A stretch of DNA of 64,000 nucleotides from UBA1672 sp964351365. Lineage in GTDB: Bacteria; Pseudomonadota; Alphaproteobacteria; Micavibrionales; Micavibrionaceae. The notes under the pieces are model-generated. The model saw only the letters and a list, made by a program, of their open reading frames with translations, did no database searches and was not told where the DNA came from. The stretch's first letter is position 1, and the number at the start of each line of letters is the position of its first letter. The stretch spans positions 12,211-76,210 of the forward strand of contig CAYGNP010000011.1 in assembly GCA_964351365.1 (NCBI GenBank), given 5' to 3'. Below, in pieces: positions 26,207-34,947 of this stretch. A program made the translations under genes and the position numbers.

Positions 26207-29200
26207 TTAAGCGATTGACCTTAAAAATGTTGCCTGTTGTTGCAACTCGGCATGGCGCGTGTGCTGTTGCAATTGATCAGAGAAGGACGGGCGTCCCTCA
26301 AATGGGATAACATTATGGTCTAAGCGACCTTCTTTGTCGTCGAGAATTTCTTCTTCTGTATCCTGTGCCTCAGCAGGTTGCTGATCCTCAGCGGGCTGTT
26401 CTGAATTATCTTGAGTTTCTGTACCTTCTGCTTTTGGCTCTTGCGTATCGGCGTTTTGCTCTTCATCTTTTACGTCTTCGCAATCATCCTTATTTTCCTG
26501 ATCGTCTTTGACGTTGCCTTCTTTTATATCCGTTATATCCGTGTCCGTTTGACATGGGTCAAATTCAGGCTCTCCGGCGGCGGGCATGATAAGGTTAAGA
26601 TCCTGGACAGCGTCGTTGATGGTGACGCGTATAGGGGCTTTAACTTCGTTGTTACGGGTGTCTTTAGCGATAATAACCACTTCCATTTTTTCGGGTGAGC
26701 CAAAGGGGGCTTTACCGGTGAAGCTGAGATCGCCGCTGTCGAAGGTTAGCCAGTCGGGCAGTGGCGAGCCATCGACCATTTCTGCTTCGTAGGAAAGCTG
26801 CTCTGAGGGATTGCTGTGTGTGAACACGCTGCGGGAGACCTGGAAGGTTGAGAGTTTTTCCTCGATTAACAGTTGTTCTCCGACTGTGCCAGCGATGAAT
26901 AAATCCGGGCGCGCGGGGTCAATTCTGAAGTTAATATCCTGAAATGGAATAACCTGGAATTCTGGCGGGCCAAACGGGTCTGGAAGTTCGCCCGGCGGCA
27001 CAAATTCAGGAGGTATTACGAATGGTATCGTATCGTTTATTCCATTGATATTAATTGCAAAGTTATTCGGCGTAGGGTCTGCGCGGCCAGTTTGATCAAT
27101 CACGGAGAATGTAAAACCAGTGCTAACGCTTGTCCCGAAGGCAGGATCAACAGTCGGATTAGGTATGAAAACTAAATTGGTTATGTCAGATACGGTAATC
27201 GTCTGACCGGGGATCAGTGGCACGCCGTTTAATGTGAGTGTGCCGATGCTGGACGGTGGCAGCGTGTTAATGGTCAGGTTTGCAAAAGTATCGCCAATGT
27301 CAGGGTCTGTGAAGCCAAAGTCAGCGGCTGTGAAGCCTAATGTCTGGCCTTCGTTGATTGATTTTGTGTTGTCAGCACCGCTTGGCGCGAAGTCTGTTGC
27401 GTTAATATTGATTCCAAATGTGTTTGGCGTTGGGTCTGTTCTGCCGGTTTGATCCTGCACAGAGAATGTAAAGCTGGTGGGCACAGTTGTGCCAGCAACC
27501 GGGTTTAGGGCCGGGTTTTGTGTGAAGAGCAGGTTTGGTATATCAGCCACGGCAATGACCTGACCGGGTATTAGTGGCACGCCGTTTAATGTCAATGTTC
27601 CGATGCTTGACGGGGGCAATGTGTCGATAATCACGTTTGTAAATGTATCGCCAATATCGGGGTCTGTGAAGCCAAAGTCTGCAGCTGTGAAGCTTAATGT
27701 CTGGCCTTCGGTGATAGAGGCTGTGTTGTCTGTTCCGGCTGGAGGCTGGCGGATATCTGCAACGGCAAAGATATTGTTCGCACTGGTGATGCCTTCGCCT
27801 AATGTGCGCGCGATCAATGCATCTGTCGGGTTGCCTGATGGGTCAAAAGAGGGTGCAAAATCGGCATTGAGGCCGTTTGGCTGACCGGATGGTTGCAGGG
27901 AGATACGATAATCGCCTGCGGGCAGGGCGCCAAAATTATATTCACCATTTGCATTTGTCAGGGTTGAGAGTGTGATGTCATCTGCGTTGCCGAAAATGCC
28001 GTCGCTGCCTGCGCCGAGCAGGTTGATTTGTGTGTTCGCAAGACGTGTTTCACCGCCGTCAATAGCGTTGTTTGCGTTTGCATCAACAAAGAGTGTGCCG
28101 GAGATCACGTTCAGGCCAGCGCCTTCGCTTGTGATGTAATCATTAATGCCGCCTGTGCCTGTGCGTTCGCCTGTTTGAGAGCCTGTTAAGCCGCCAGTGG
28201 AGGTTCCTGCAGCGGTGCTCAGGGATGAAAATTCACCATCTATTGATGTCCAGGTGATGTTTGCATTGGTGTTTGCAACGGGGGCGGTGTTGTCTGTGAC
28301 ATCTGCCGTGTAGGTTATGGTAACTGAGCTGCCAGCAGGAATATCGCTGATGTTGATATTTAGCGCCGAGGCTGTGCTGTTGTTTGTTATGCCGCTCACG
28401 CCGCCTGCAGGTGTAATCACAATGTTTTGAAGGTTTGTGAGGTTCGCGGGCAGAGCGTCGAAGACATTCACATCAAAGGCATCGGTGGGTGAGGTATTGT
28501 TGAACGTAATTTGATAGGTTGCGGTTGTTCCGTTCGTATCAATAACCTGTTTGTTCAGATTCGTTATGGCTGGCTCAACAACATTGATGTTTACGGTGTT
28601 TGATGTCTCCAGCAGGGTGGTGCCTTCTGTCGCTCTGGCGGTAACGGGAAGAATATCACCGTTATCAACTGTTGCTGTGTTGAGGACAAGGGCGTTGAAT
28701 TCGATGATTACAAACTCTTGATTAATGTCGTTGTCCAGATTTGTGAGGTCGCCAAGGCGGAAAACCGGATCTGTGCCATCGCCAAAGGCTGCGCCGGTTA
28801 TAAGACCCGCAGGAATAACAAAGGTTGGGTCAATTGTGCCAAGGGTGGTTTCGTTGCCAATCACAAGGCCGTTTCCAGCAAGGCCAGCGCCGTTTGCAGA
28901 GAAAGTACCATCGGAGACAAAGGCCACGGTTGCTGTGCCGTCATTCAGGAACTGCAGACCTGATGGAATGAGGGCTTCTACACGGTAATCCAGTGTGGTT
29001 GTTTCAGGAATTTGCATCACGAAACGGTAGCGCACGATCTCGCCGGGGACAACTTGCGCGCCCGGGGTTGCGCTTTCTGATGTGTCATCAAGCGTTAAAA
29101 TTACTGTATCGGAAAAAATATCAACATTGCCGTTGCCTGTGGCGATGTAATCATTAATGCCGCCAGCGCCAGTGCGCTCTGTGTCTCTTGTATTGTGCGG

Positions 29201-32200
29201 TGTTGGGTCGAGTAAATCACCGGGAATTGATTGGAATGTGGCCGTAGCCGTTGTTGTTAGCCTATCATTGATGGCAACATCGTCATTAACATCTGCCATG
29301 AATGTGAAGGTTGCGCTTTGTCCGGGAGCCAGCATTGCAAAGGTTGCGTTAAAGTTGCCGCCATTTTCTGTTAATGCGTCTGCAACTATGCCGCCTGTTT
29401 GGGCAAAGCTTCCCGGAATATAGGTCAGGCCGCTTGGGATGACGTTGTTGAAGTCAATATCAAAGGCGGTTGCATTTGCGGTTGAGGGGGCTTGCAGCAC
29501 GACTGTATATGTTACCGTATCATCAGCGTCTACGCGTGCATTATCCGGTGTTACGGTTACGTTAAGCCTTGGTTCGACAACACTCAGGTTGGGCGCTCTT
29601 GTTAATCTATTGTCTTCCTGTGTTACCCACCGCGCACCGTTACGGAGCGTCGTGCCGTCATTTATTGCTGCGGTGTTGAGAACGACTGTGCTGTAGGTTA
29701 TCGTGATCGTTTCATTAATGCTGTTGTCTCTGTTGGCATTTGTAATCGTTCTAAAATCAAAAAAAGCCTGACGCCCCTGATCATCAAGCCCGCTTCCTGA
29801 GTTTCTTATGTCTGCGTTTGATTGAATCGCAGCAAAACCACCAGGCATATCGGTCGTTAGATCACCAGATGATGCTGTGATTGAGTCAATCGAGACAAAA
29901 GCCATGCCGGAACTAAGGGTGTCAGTTAGGCGTGCCAAGCTGCTTATTCCCTCGGGTATAGTAATTCTTACGCTGTATTGCACGATTTCACCAACGACAA
30001 CATTATTGCCTGTTGTGCTTGGTTGGTCAGTTCCAATAATTGTTTTTTCAATAGAGGGGCGTGTTATTCTTACGCTGGCTGTATCCGAGATGTCAACGGG
30101 TGTGAAATCCGGTCCGCCCTCAGAATTTGAAAAATTCGAGAGTGTAGCTGTGTTTATAATGGTTTGTGAGGCTTCTGCTGGGTCTTGAAGAACCAAATCA
30201 TAGGTAATAATAACTATGTTTTCACCGCTGGTTGCGTTAAACGCGCTCAGCGCGCCTGTTGCGCTGTCTGTCAGTTTTATCCCTCCAGCGAAGAGGGCGG
30301 TTTCGGGTGATGCTGTTTCAACAGCCAAGGCTGTTCCAGCGCCGTTTACGACTCTTAAGTTTATGCCGCCGGCTGGTATTTCAAATCCAGTTGGGAGCGT
30401 ATCATTAATCGTAATATCAAATGCACCATTTGGCGATGATCCCGTGTTTTCAACGATAATCGCGAAGCGTACAAGTCCACCCGAATCGATATTTCTAAGG
30501 TTGCTATTAAGATTAAGGCTGCTGAGATTGGAAGAGTTTACCAGCCTCGTTAAGGGGTTTGCGCTTGTATCTCCAGCAGGTTGAACGCCCTGAGGATTAC
30601 GTGTAAATCTGGCGTCTGTATCATCGGTGGCGATGACACCCTTAACAATTCTGTTTATCTCAGGTTCCTGAAGCGTGATTTGAGTTAAATCGTTCGTAGC
30701 TGTTGTGACGTTCAGGGAGTTGTCATCGCTTTGTCTTGCGAATGTTGTCAATTTTAATCCATCGGCAAAGGGCTGATTGCCCGCGCGGACAGTGAAGAGG
30801 ATGTCAACTGTTCCACCGTCATTGGCAGGGTCATCAAAGTTCCCAAGATCAAAGCGAATGAAGTTAGAGTTTGTATCGGCTATCAGGCCTGGTGTTGGAA
30901 TGGCGGCCGTTATATCGGCGCTGTTGGTTGGGCCGTAGCGGAAATTGCCGATAGAGGGAACTAAGCTCGCGTTGTTCAAGCTGAATGTATCACCGCCAAT
31001 TCCATCGGCGTTGATGTCATCAACGCTGAAGATGGGAAGGGGAAGGTATGCATCAAGGGTGAAGTCTTTGAAATCACCTGTAACCAGATTATATGTCAGG
31101 CGGAATGTTACGTCATCGCCCGGTTTTACGGTGGTTATATCACCTGTTGTCGAGCCATTCAGTGCGAAAACGCTTATGTCGACTTTGTTATTTTGAATGC
31201 GCAGGCTGGTTGAAGAGGTGTCTGTTAAGATAACTGGGCCTGCGAGGGCGGTCAGAGCCGCATCAAGCATGCGCCCTTCCAGGGTTACATCATTTCCGAT
31301 CGTGTCGTTTTGAAGAAGGTTTAGATTATCGGGGCTGCTGTCGAACGAGTCTTGCACTATTGTACGGAAGGTCAGAGTTGCCGTCGTTCCTCCAAGTGTG
31401 TCTGCACCAAATTGGCCGCCTTCGAGAATACCGCTGCCAAGAGCGCTTGAAAGAAGAGTAGAGAGGTTAAAATCAAGGAGTTGGTCATCGCCTGCGACAA
31501 TTGACTGTGTAAAGTCCAGCCCGTTTGTAAAGGTAAATGTGCCATCGGCTGAGCCCTGACGGGTTACGCTGAAGGTCGGGGTGAAGGCACCGTCCAGAAT
31601 CTGGCCGTCATCAAAAATATCTTCGAGCATCAAAGTGTCGAAGGCGAAGAAATCTGAGATTTGAATATTGATTGTGTATTGCAGCGCATCGCCCGGTGTC
31701 AGGCCTGCATCGCCTGTATCATTTTGAATGGTTACAGATTTTTGCGTTGCCAGAGATTTTGCAATGATTTGAGGTGAATCGTATGTGTTTGTTATTGTAC
31801 CGGGAAGATCGCGCGCATCGAAAGGTGTTGCGGTTGCACTCAGTCTGATGTTGCTTGCTTCGCCCAGTGTTTTTGATGCGCCGGTCAACGGATTCAGTAT
31901 TGCATCCCCGCTTTGGTCGAATTCAGAAACGAAGAAGCTTGCGTTAATTGTTTGTGTGCCGGTTAGGCCTGCGAAATTAACCGTTAAGACATCGTCAGAC
32001 AGATCGCCGCCAAGGGTTTGTGTGAGGTTTGACGTATCTAAAATCCCGCCGCCTGTTGCCGAACCGCCAGTGAAGACCATGCTTTCTGAAAATACGAAGT
32101 CCAGGGATGCATTTTCAAGAGTTTGTCCGTCTGCGACTTCAATCTCGATTGTATAACCGCGTTCAAAATTTGATCCGGTGGCTGTTTCACCTTCGGGGGC

Positions 32201-33526
32201 GTTTAATGTGGTGTTCACCCGGAAAAGCTGGGGCGTGATGCTGACGCTGCTGGTGTTACCCGGCCCTAGTGTCGCGGCTTGAAGAGATGGGTCGATGTTA
32301 AAGTCGTTCAAGGCCGTATTGCCAAGTGCAAAGCCGGCGTTTGAGTATATGTTCAGTGGCGCCCCTGCATCGGCTAGCGTGCTGAGGTTTGCGGTTATTT
32401 CGATATCAATGGCTGGTTGGTCGGGCGTGTAGCTGCCGAAGGGAAGCTGCAAAATGACGAGTTGGTCGCCTTCTTTGATGCCTAATCCATTATCTAATGT
32501 TACAATGAGCGGGTTTCCAGAGGTGTCAACGGCCAAGGGATGTGCGAACTGGATGCCTGCAAGGCTGGCGTTAATATCTTCGAGGGTTATGACGCTCGTG
32601 TCTACATTTGTACCCAAAAACGTGGCATTTACGAAGCTTATGCCGTCTGCTGCGCTTGTGAAGGTATTGGTTGCGGCATTATAAACGCCATCTACGCCAG
32701 CGGCGGGCAAGAATAAGTTAATGTAAGGCGAGAAGCCTGTATCGGTTGCAGACGTGTTGTCAAAGGTTACGGTGAAGGTAATCTGTTCGCCGATAAGCGG
32801 GTCTTGCGCCGGAGCAGTTAGGGTGGCCTGCGGCATTGCGGCGAGGATTGAGTTATAGCTGGCCATACCTGTTTCAGTGATTGATAGGCTGCTTTCGATT
32901 GTACCAGTCTGAAATTCAAGGGCCCAGTTTCCGCCAAGTGTTTCTGATCCGGTGAGGTCAGTGGAGGCAGATATATCTGCACCAGTCAGGGTTCCAATTT
33001 GGTTCAGGAGCGACTGGCCTTGTGCAGTTTGAGCAAGGTCACAGCCATAAAACAGGATATCTGCGTTTGCCGAGAGATTACCACTCCAGCCGGAGAGCTG
33101 ATTGGAGAGTTCGCCAATGGTTTCGTTTGTTACGCTCGTTGAGCCGATGCGAAAACCGTTAGAGTCACCATGGGTATATAAATGGATGGTCTGAATGTCA
33201 TTGTGCTCTGCAAGGGCGTTGTCCACTTGCACTAAACCGTCTTTTGCGGGGTCTATCATAACGACCATTACATTATCGCGCATGGAGGCGGCGAGCTCCT
33301 GAGCCTGCGGGATACGCATGTCAATAAAGGCAATTTCCGCGATTTCTGAGGTTCTGTTTACATCGGAAGGGGCGAGAGCCGCGGGAGCGGTCATGTCTAC
33401 GTCGTGGCTGGCGTCTTGAGTGTCCTTGGCTATTTCTGAGGAATCAGCGGATTCTATTGCTGTTGCAGCGCCAGCGCCGTCAAAAACGATACGCGGTTCC
33501 AATGTCAGAAAGAAAGAATTGCTCAT
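26207..33526 (-). CDS. Giant DUF4347/LEPR surface protein with DUF11-like repeats
   Basis: 2439 aa with no Sec signal peptide. The N terminus carries LEPRIVFDGAG (9–19, LEPR motif), then DUF4347 (~62–227) with HLYTHG (His119) and FYGCDLA (Cys162). About 1500 residues of DUF11/isopeptide-like beta domains follow, with the motif ERTGxGGINDYI twice (~1450 and ~1785). Next come an SdrD-B-like domain (~1805–1880, ISGTLFVDANANNAIDGGE), two near-identical 119-residue repeats (~1932–2169) and a putative Ig/cadherin-like domain (~2200–2310). An Asp/Glu/Gln-rich linker (~2320–2395) and a short basic tail end the protein. No RTX glycine-rich nonapeptides are seen. Composition and lack of a signal fit a type-I-like secreted adhesin. 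It heads the export operon. Confidence 0.9.
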   Translation of the reverse strand: MSNSFFLTLEPRIVFDGAGAATAIESADSSEIAKDTQDASHDVDMTAPAALAPSDVNRTSEIAEIAFIDMRIPQAQELAASMRDNVMVVMIDPAKDGLVQVDNALAEHNDIQTIHLYTHGDSNGFRIGSTSVTNETIGELSNQLSGWSGNLSANADILFYGCDLAQTAQGQSLLNQIGTLTGADISASTDLTGSETLGGNWALEFQTGTIESSLSITETGMASYNSILAAMPQATLTAPAQDPLIGEQITFTVTFDNTSATDTGFSPYINLFLPAAGVDGVYNAATNTFTSAADGISFVNATFLGTNVDTSVITLEDINASLAGIQFAHPLAVDTSGNPLIVTLDNGLGIKEGDQLVILQLPFGSYTPDQPAIDIEITANLSTLADAGAPLNIYSNAGFALGNTALNDFNIDPSLQAATLGPGNTSSVSITPQLFRVNTTLNAPEGETATGSNFERGYTIEIEVADGQTLENASLDFVFSESMVFTGGSATGGGILDTSNLTQTLGGDLSDDVLTVNFAGLTGTQTINASFFVSEFDQSGDAILNPLTGASKTLGEASNIRLSATATPFDARDLPGTITNTYDSPQIIAKSLATQKSVTIQNDTGDAGLTPGDALQYTINIQISDFFAFDTLMLEDIFDDGQILDGAFTPTFSVTRQGSADGTFTFTNGLDFTQSIVAGDDQLLDFNLSTLLSSALGSGILEGGQFGADTLGGTTATLTFRTIVQDSFDSSPDNLNLLQNDTIGNDVTLEGRMLDAALTALAGPVILTDTSSTSLRIQNNKVDISVFALNGSTTGDITTVKPGDDVTFRLTYNLVTGDFKDFTLDAYLPLPIFSVDDINADGIGGDTFSLNNASLVPSIGNFRYGPTNSADITAAIPTPGLIADTNSNFIRFDLGNFDDPANDGGTVDILFTVRAGNQPFADGLKLTTFARQSDDNSLNVTTATNDLTQITLQEPEINRIVKGVIATDDTDARFTRNPQGVQPAGDTSANPLTRLVNSSNLSSLNLNSNLRNIDSGGLVRFAIIVENTGSSPNGAFDITINDTLPTGFEIPAGGINLRVVNGAGTALAVETASPETALFAGGIKLTDSATGALSAFNATSGENIVIITYDLVLQDPAEASQTIINTATLSNFSNSEGGPDFTPVDISDTASVRITRPSIEKTIIGTDQPSTTGNNVVVGEIVQYSVRITIPEGISSLARLTDTLSSGMAFVSIDSITASSGDLTTDMPGGFAAIQSNADIRNSGSGLDDQGRQAFFDFRTITNANRDNSINETITITYSTVVLNTAAINDGTTLRNGARWVTQEDNRLTRAPNLSVVEPRLNVTVTPDNARVDADDTVTYTVVLQAPSTANATAFDIDFNNVIPSGLTYIPGSFAQTGGIVADALTENGGNFNATFAMLAPGQSATFTFMADVNDDVAINDRLTTTATATFQSIPGDLLDPTPHNTRDTERTGAGGINDYIATGNGNVDIFSDTVILTLDDTSESATPGAQVVPGEIVRYRFVMQIPETTTLDYRVEALIPSGLQFLNDGTATVAFVSDGTFSANGAGLAGNGLVIGNETTLGTIDPTFVIPAGLITGAAFGDGTDPVFRLGDLTNLDNDINQEFVIIEFNALVLNTATVDNGDILPVTARATEGTTLLETSNTVNINVVEPAITNLNKQVIDTNGTTATYQITFNNTSPTDAFDVNVFDALPANLTNLQNIVITPAGGVSGITNNSTASALNINISDIPAGSSVTITYTADVTDNTAPVANTNANITWTSIDGEFSSLSTAAGTSTGGLTGSQTGERTGTGGINDYITSEGAGLNVISGTLFVDANANNAIDGGETRLANTQINLLGAGSDGIFGNADDITLSTLTNANGEYNFGALPAGDYRISLQPSGQPNGLNADFAPSFDPSGNPTDALIARTLGEGITSANNIFAVADIRQPPAGTDNTASITEGQTLSFTAADFGFTDPDIGDTFTNVIIDTLPPSSIGTLTLNGVPLIPGQVIAVADIPNLLFTQNPALNPVAGTTVPTSFTFSVQDQTGRTDPTPNTFGININATDFAPSGADNTKSINEGQTLGFTAADFGFTDPDIGDTFANLTINTLPPSSIGTLTLNGVPLIPGQTITVSDITNLVFIPNPTVDPAFGTSVSTGFTFSVIDQTGRADPTPNNFAININGINDTIPFVIPPEFVPPGELPDPFGPPEFQVIPFQDINFRIDPARPDLFIAGTVGEQLLIEEKLSTFQVSRSVFTHSNPSEQLSYEAEMVDGSPLPDWLTFDSGDLSFTGKAPFGSPEKMEVVIIAKDTRNNEVKAPIRVTINDAVQDLNLIMPAAGEPEFDPCQTDTDITDIKEGNVKDDQENKDDCEDVKDEEQNADTQEPKAEGTETQDNSEQPAEDQQPAEAQDTEEEILDDKEGRLDHNVIPFEGRPSFSDQLQQHTRHAELQQQATFLRSIA
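27019..27732 (-). repeat. Two tandem 357-bp repeats inside the giant gene
   Basis: Copies at about 27376–27732 and 27019–27375 encode 119-residue beta domains that share EGQTL, FTAADFGFTDPDIGDTF and SSIGTLTLNGVPLIPGQ. The offset of 357 bases was read from matching CTGACCGGG segments (27203 and 27560). Nucleotide identity is high, so recent duplication or gene conversion is likely. Borders are approximate. Confidence 0.85.
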
Positions 33527-33551
33527 GATCTCTGGTATTTCTTATTTTTTA

Positions 33552-33567
33552 TTTACTATTTGTTAAC
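33552..33567. promoter_or_regulatory. CtrA-box-like site upstream of the giant gene
   Basis: TTTA-CTATTTG-TTAAC on the plus strand is one base off the CtrA consensus TTAA-N7-TTAAC. It lies 26–41 bases upstream of the giant gene start. The same seven-base spacer CTATTTG occurs in the perfect box at 60599. Function inferred from consensus only. Confidence 0.35.
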
Positions 33568-33589
33568 TTATTTATGACACTAACAAGTA

Positions 33590-33595
33590 ATTATA
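33590..33595 (-). promoter_or_regulatory. Possible -10 element for the giant-protein operon
   Basis: A perfect TATAAT on the minus strand 64 bases upstream of the ATG at 33526, in an AT-rich 111-base gap after the SDR gene. No convincing -35 hexamer sits 16–18 bases further upstream, so this may be an activator-dependent promoter or chance. Confidence 0.25.
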
Positions 33596-33637
33596 AAAAA
33601 TACAAGAAATATAGTCTTAATTAATTTTCATAATCAA

Positions 33638-34393
33638 TTATTTTTTGCTACCAATTTTACGTGAAAGCGGCAGTTTCAGGGCATAAGGCAGGCTTGAAAG
33701 GGCTTTCATGAGATAGGTAAATTTCTTAGGGAAGTGGATTTCGAAGGGTTTGAGCCTTAATCCTTTCGATATTGCGTCAGCCGCCTGTTCCGGGGTGATG
33801 CACATGGGCATATCGAAGTCGTTTTTCTCGGTGAGGGGGGTTTTGACAAATCCGGGGTTAATAAGCTTGATATCTATGCCTTTAGGTGCTTCGCAATACA
33901 GGCTTTCTGTGAAGTTGATGAGAGCGGCTTTACTTGCGCTGTAGGCCTGACCATTTGGAAGGCCGGTATAGCCTGCTACGCTGGCGCACAGAGTAAGCTG
34001 GCCTTTTCCTTGGCGTTTGAATATGGGCATTACGGCTTTTGTGACATAGACGGCGCCCATGAAATTAATGTTCATGATTTTTTGTGTGTACTCCAGATCC
34101 ATATCTTCGATGGATTTAGGATCATAGATGCCTGGCAGGAATATAACACGCTCGAGTGAGGGATATTTGGCAGAGATTGCCTCTGCTGCTTGCTCGACTA
34201 GCGTGCGATCAGAGACATCAAGGGGGTATATGAGGTGATGGTCTCCGATTTTGCGCTGTATATCCTTTAGTTTATCTTCGCTGCGGGCGGAGAGGATTAG
34301 GGTTGCTCTTTGTGAGGCCAATTTATAGGCAAGCGCTTCACCGATGCCACTGCTAGCACCAATTAACCATATTGTTTCACCTGCAAATGTCAT
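33638..34393 (-). CDS. Short-chain dehydrogenase/reductase (lipid operon)
   Basis: 251 aa. Cofactor motif LIGASSGIGEAL, catalytic Ser in CASVAGYTG and Y-x3-K in YSASKAALI are intact. It is the last gene of a six-gene run (38738 to 33638) with a Cfa-like methyltransferase; its ATG overlaps the DUF3833 stop by four bases. SDRs recur in such Cfa/DUF1365 clusters in proteobacteria, where they are thought to act on modified fatty acyl chains; the actual substrate is unknown. Confidence 0.9.
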   Translation of the reverse strand: MTFAGETIWLIGASSGIGEALAYKLASQRATLILSARSEDKLKDIQRKIGDHHLIYPLDVSDRTLVEQAAEAISAKYPSLERVIFLPGIYDPKSIEDMDLEYTQKIMNINFMGAVYVTKAVMPIFKRQGKGQLTLCASVAGYTGLPNGQAYSASKAALINFTESLYCEAPKGIDIKLINPGFVKTPLTEKNDFDMPMCITPEQAADAISKGLRLKPFEIHFPKKFTYLMKALSSLPYALKLPLSRKIGSKK

Positions 34394-34947
34394 TTGGTGT
34401 CTTGTTTCTGTTTTTGCATGAATAAGGTTAGTTCTGCGACTGTAATTCCAAATTTTTTGAGGTAGGAGCGGTTAAGAATAACGCCGTCATTCATTTGCCA
34501 CATCCAGTCATCAAATGTCAGGCGATAGGTTTTCCCCCCTACTGGAAGGTCCATGCGGTATTTCCAGTTAATGGCTGTACCTTCAATTTTACCATCTGCA
34601 TGGTCGAGGATATCGTGCGCGCGGCCTTCATAAGTGCCGTCCGGCTTTTTTGTGATAGTCCAGGTGCGTTCTTGTGTTTTGCCGTCGTAATATGTGAATT
34701 TTTCAACCAGGGTTCCTGTATTATCATCCCACGTTCCGATCATGTCCACATCAAAGCGTGTGACGACGCGGCCTTTCCAATCCTGCACGACGCCCCAGCC
34801 TTTTATCGGGCCATTGAAGAATTCTTCCAGGCTCGCTTTGGGGGTGGTTCCCTTGTAGTAATCCATATTATTGCTTGTACAGCCGCATAACATTATGAGC
34901 ACTCCGATCTGTGTTAAAATTGCCTTGTGTAATTTGTTTTTGATCAT
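34390..34947 (-). CDS. DUF3833 lipoprotein
   Basis: 185 aa. A lipobox (LIMLCGC, Cys near 23) marks an acylated envelope protein. The rest contains the DUF3833 hallmarks GWGVVQDWKGRVVTRFDV and TFDDWMWQMNDGVILNR. DUF3833 is a lipocalin-like family nearly always found beside Cfa-like and chalcone-isomerase-like genes. Function is unknown; lipid binding is a guess from fold and context. The start overlaps the chalcone-like stop by four bases. Confidence 0.88.
   Translation of the reverse strand: MIKNKLHKAILTQIGVLIMLCGCTSNNMDYYKGTTPKASLEEFFNGPIKGWGVVQDWKGRVVTRFDVDMIGTWDDNTGTLVEKFTYYDGKTQERTWTITKKPDGTYEGRAHDILDHADGKIEGTAINWKYRMDLPVGGKTYRLTFDDWMWQMNDGVILNRSYLKKFGITVAELTLFMQKQKQDTK

Noticed and set aside
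26411..26698. Plus-strand frame rich in Phe/Ile/Cys resembling a membrane protein
   Set aside because: It is the complement of the Asp/Glu/Gln-rich linker of the giant protein.
27019..27732. CRISPR or other short-repeat array
   Set aside because: There are only two 357-base units that encode a protein domain in frame, with no spacers.
28700..32700. Several long plus-strand reading frames inside the giant gene
   Set aside because: They are antisense to a clearly coding, domain-rich frame, have repetitive composition from the repeats below, and no ribosome sites or recognisable domains.
26207..33526. RTX adhesin or haemolysin
   Set aside because: No Gly-Gly-x-Gly-x-Asp nonapeptide arrays are present; the repeats are beta-sandwich (DUF11/isopeptide and cadherin-like) types.
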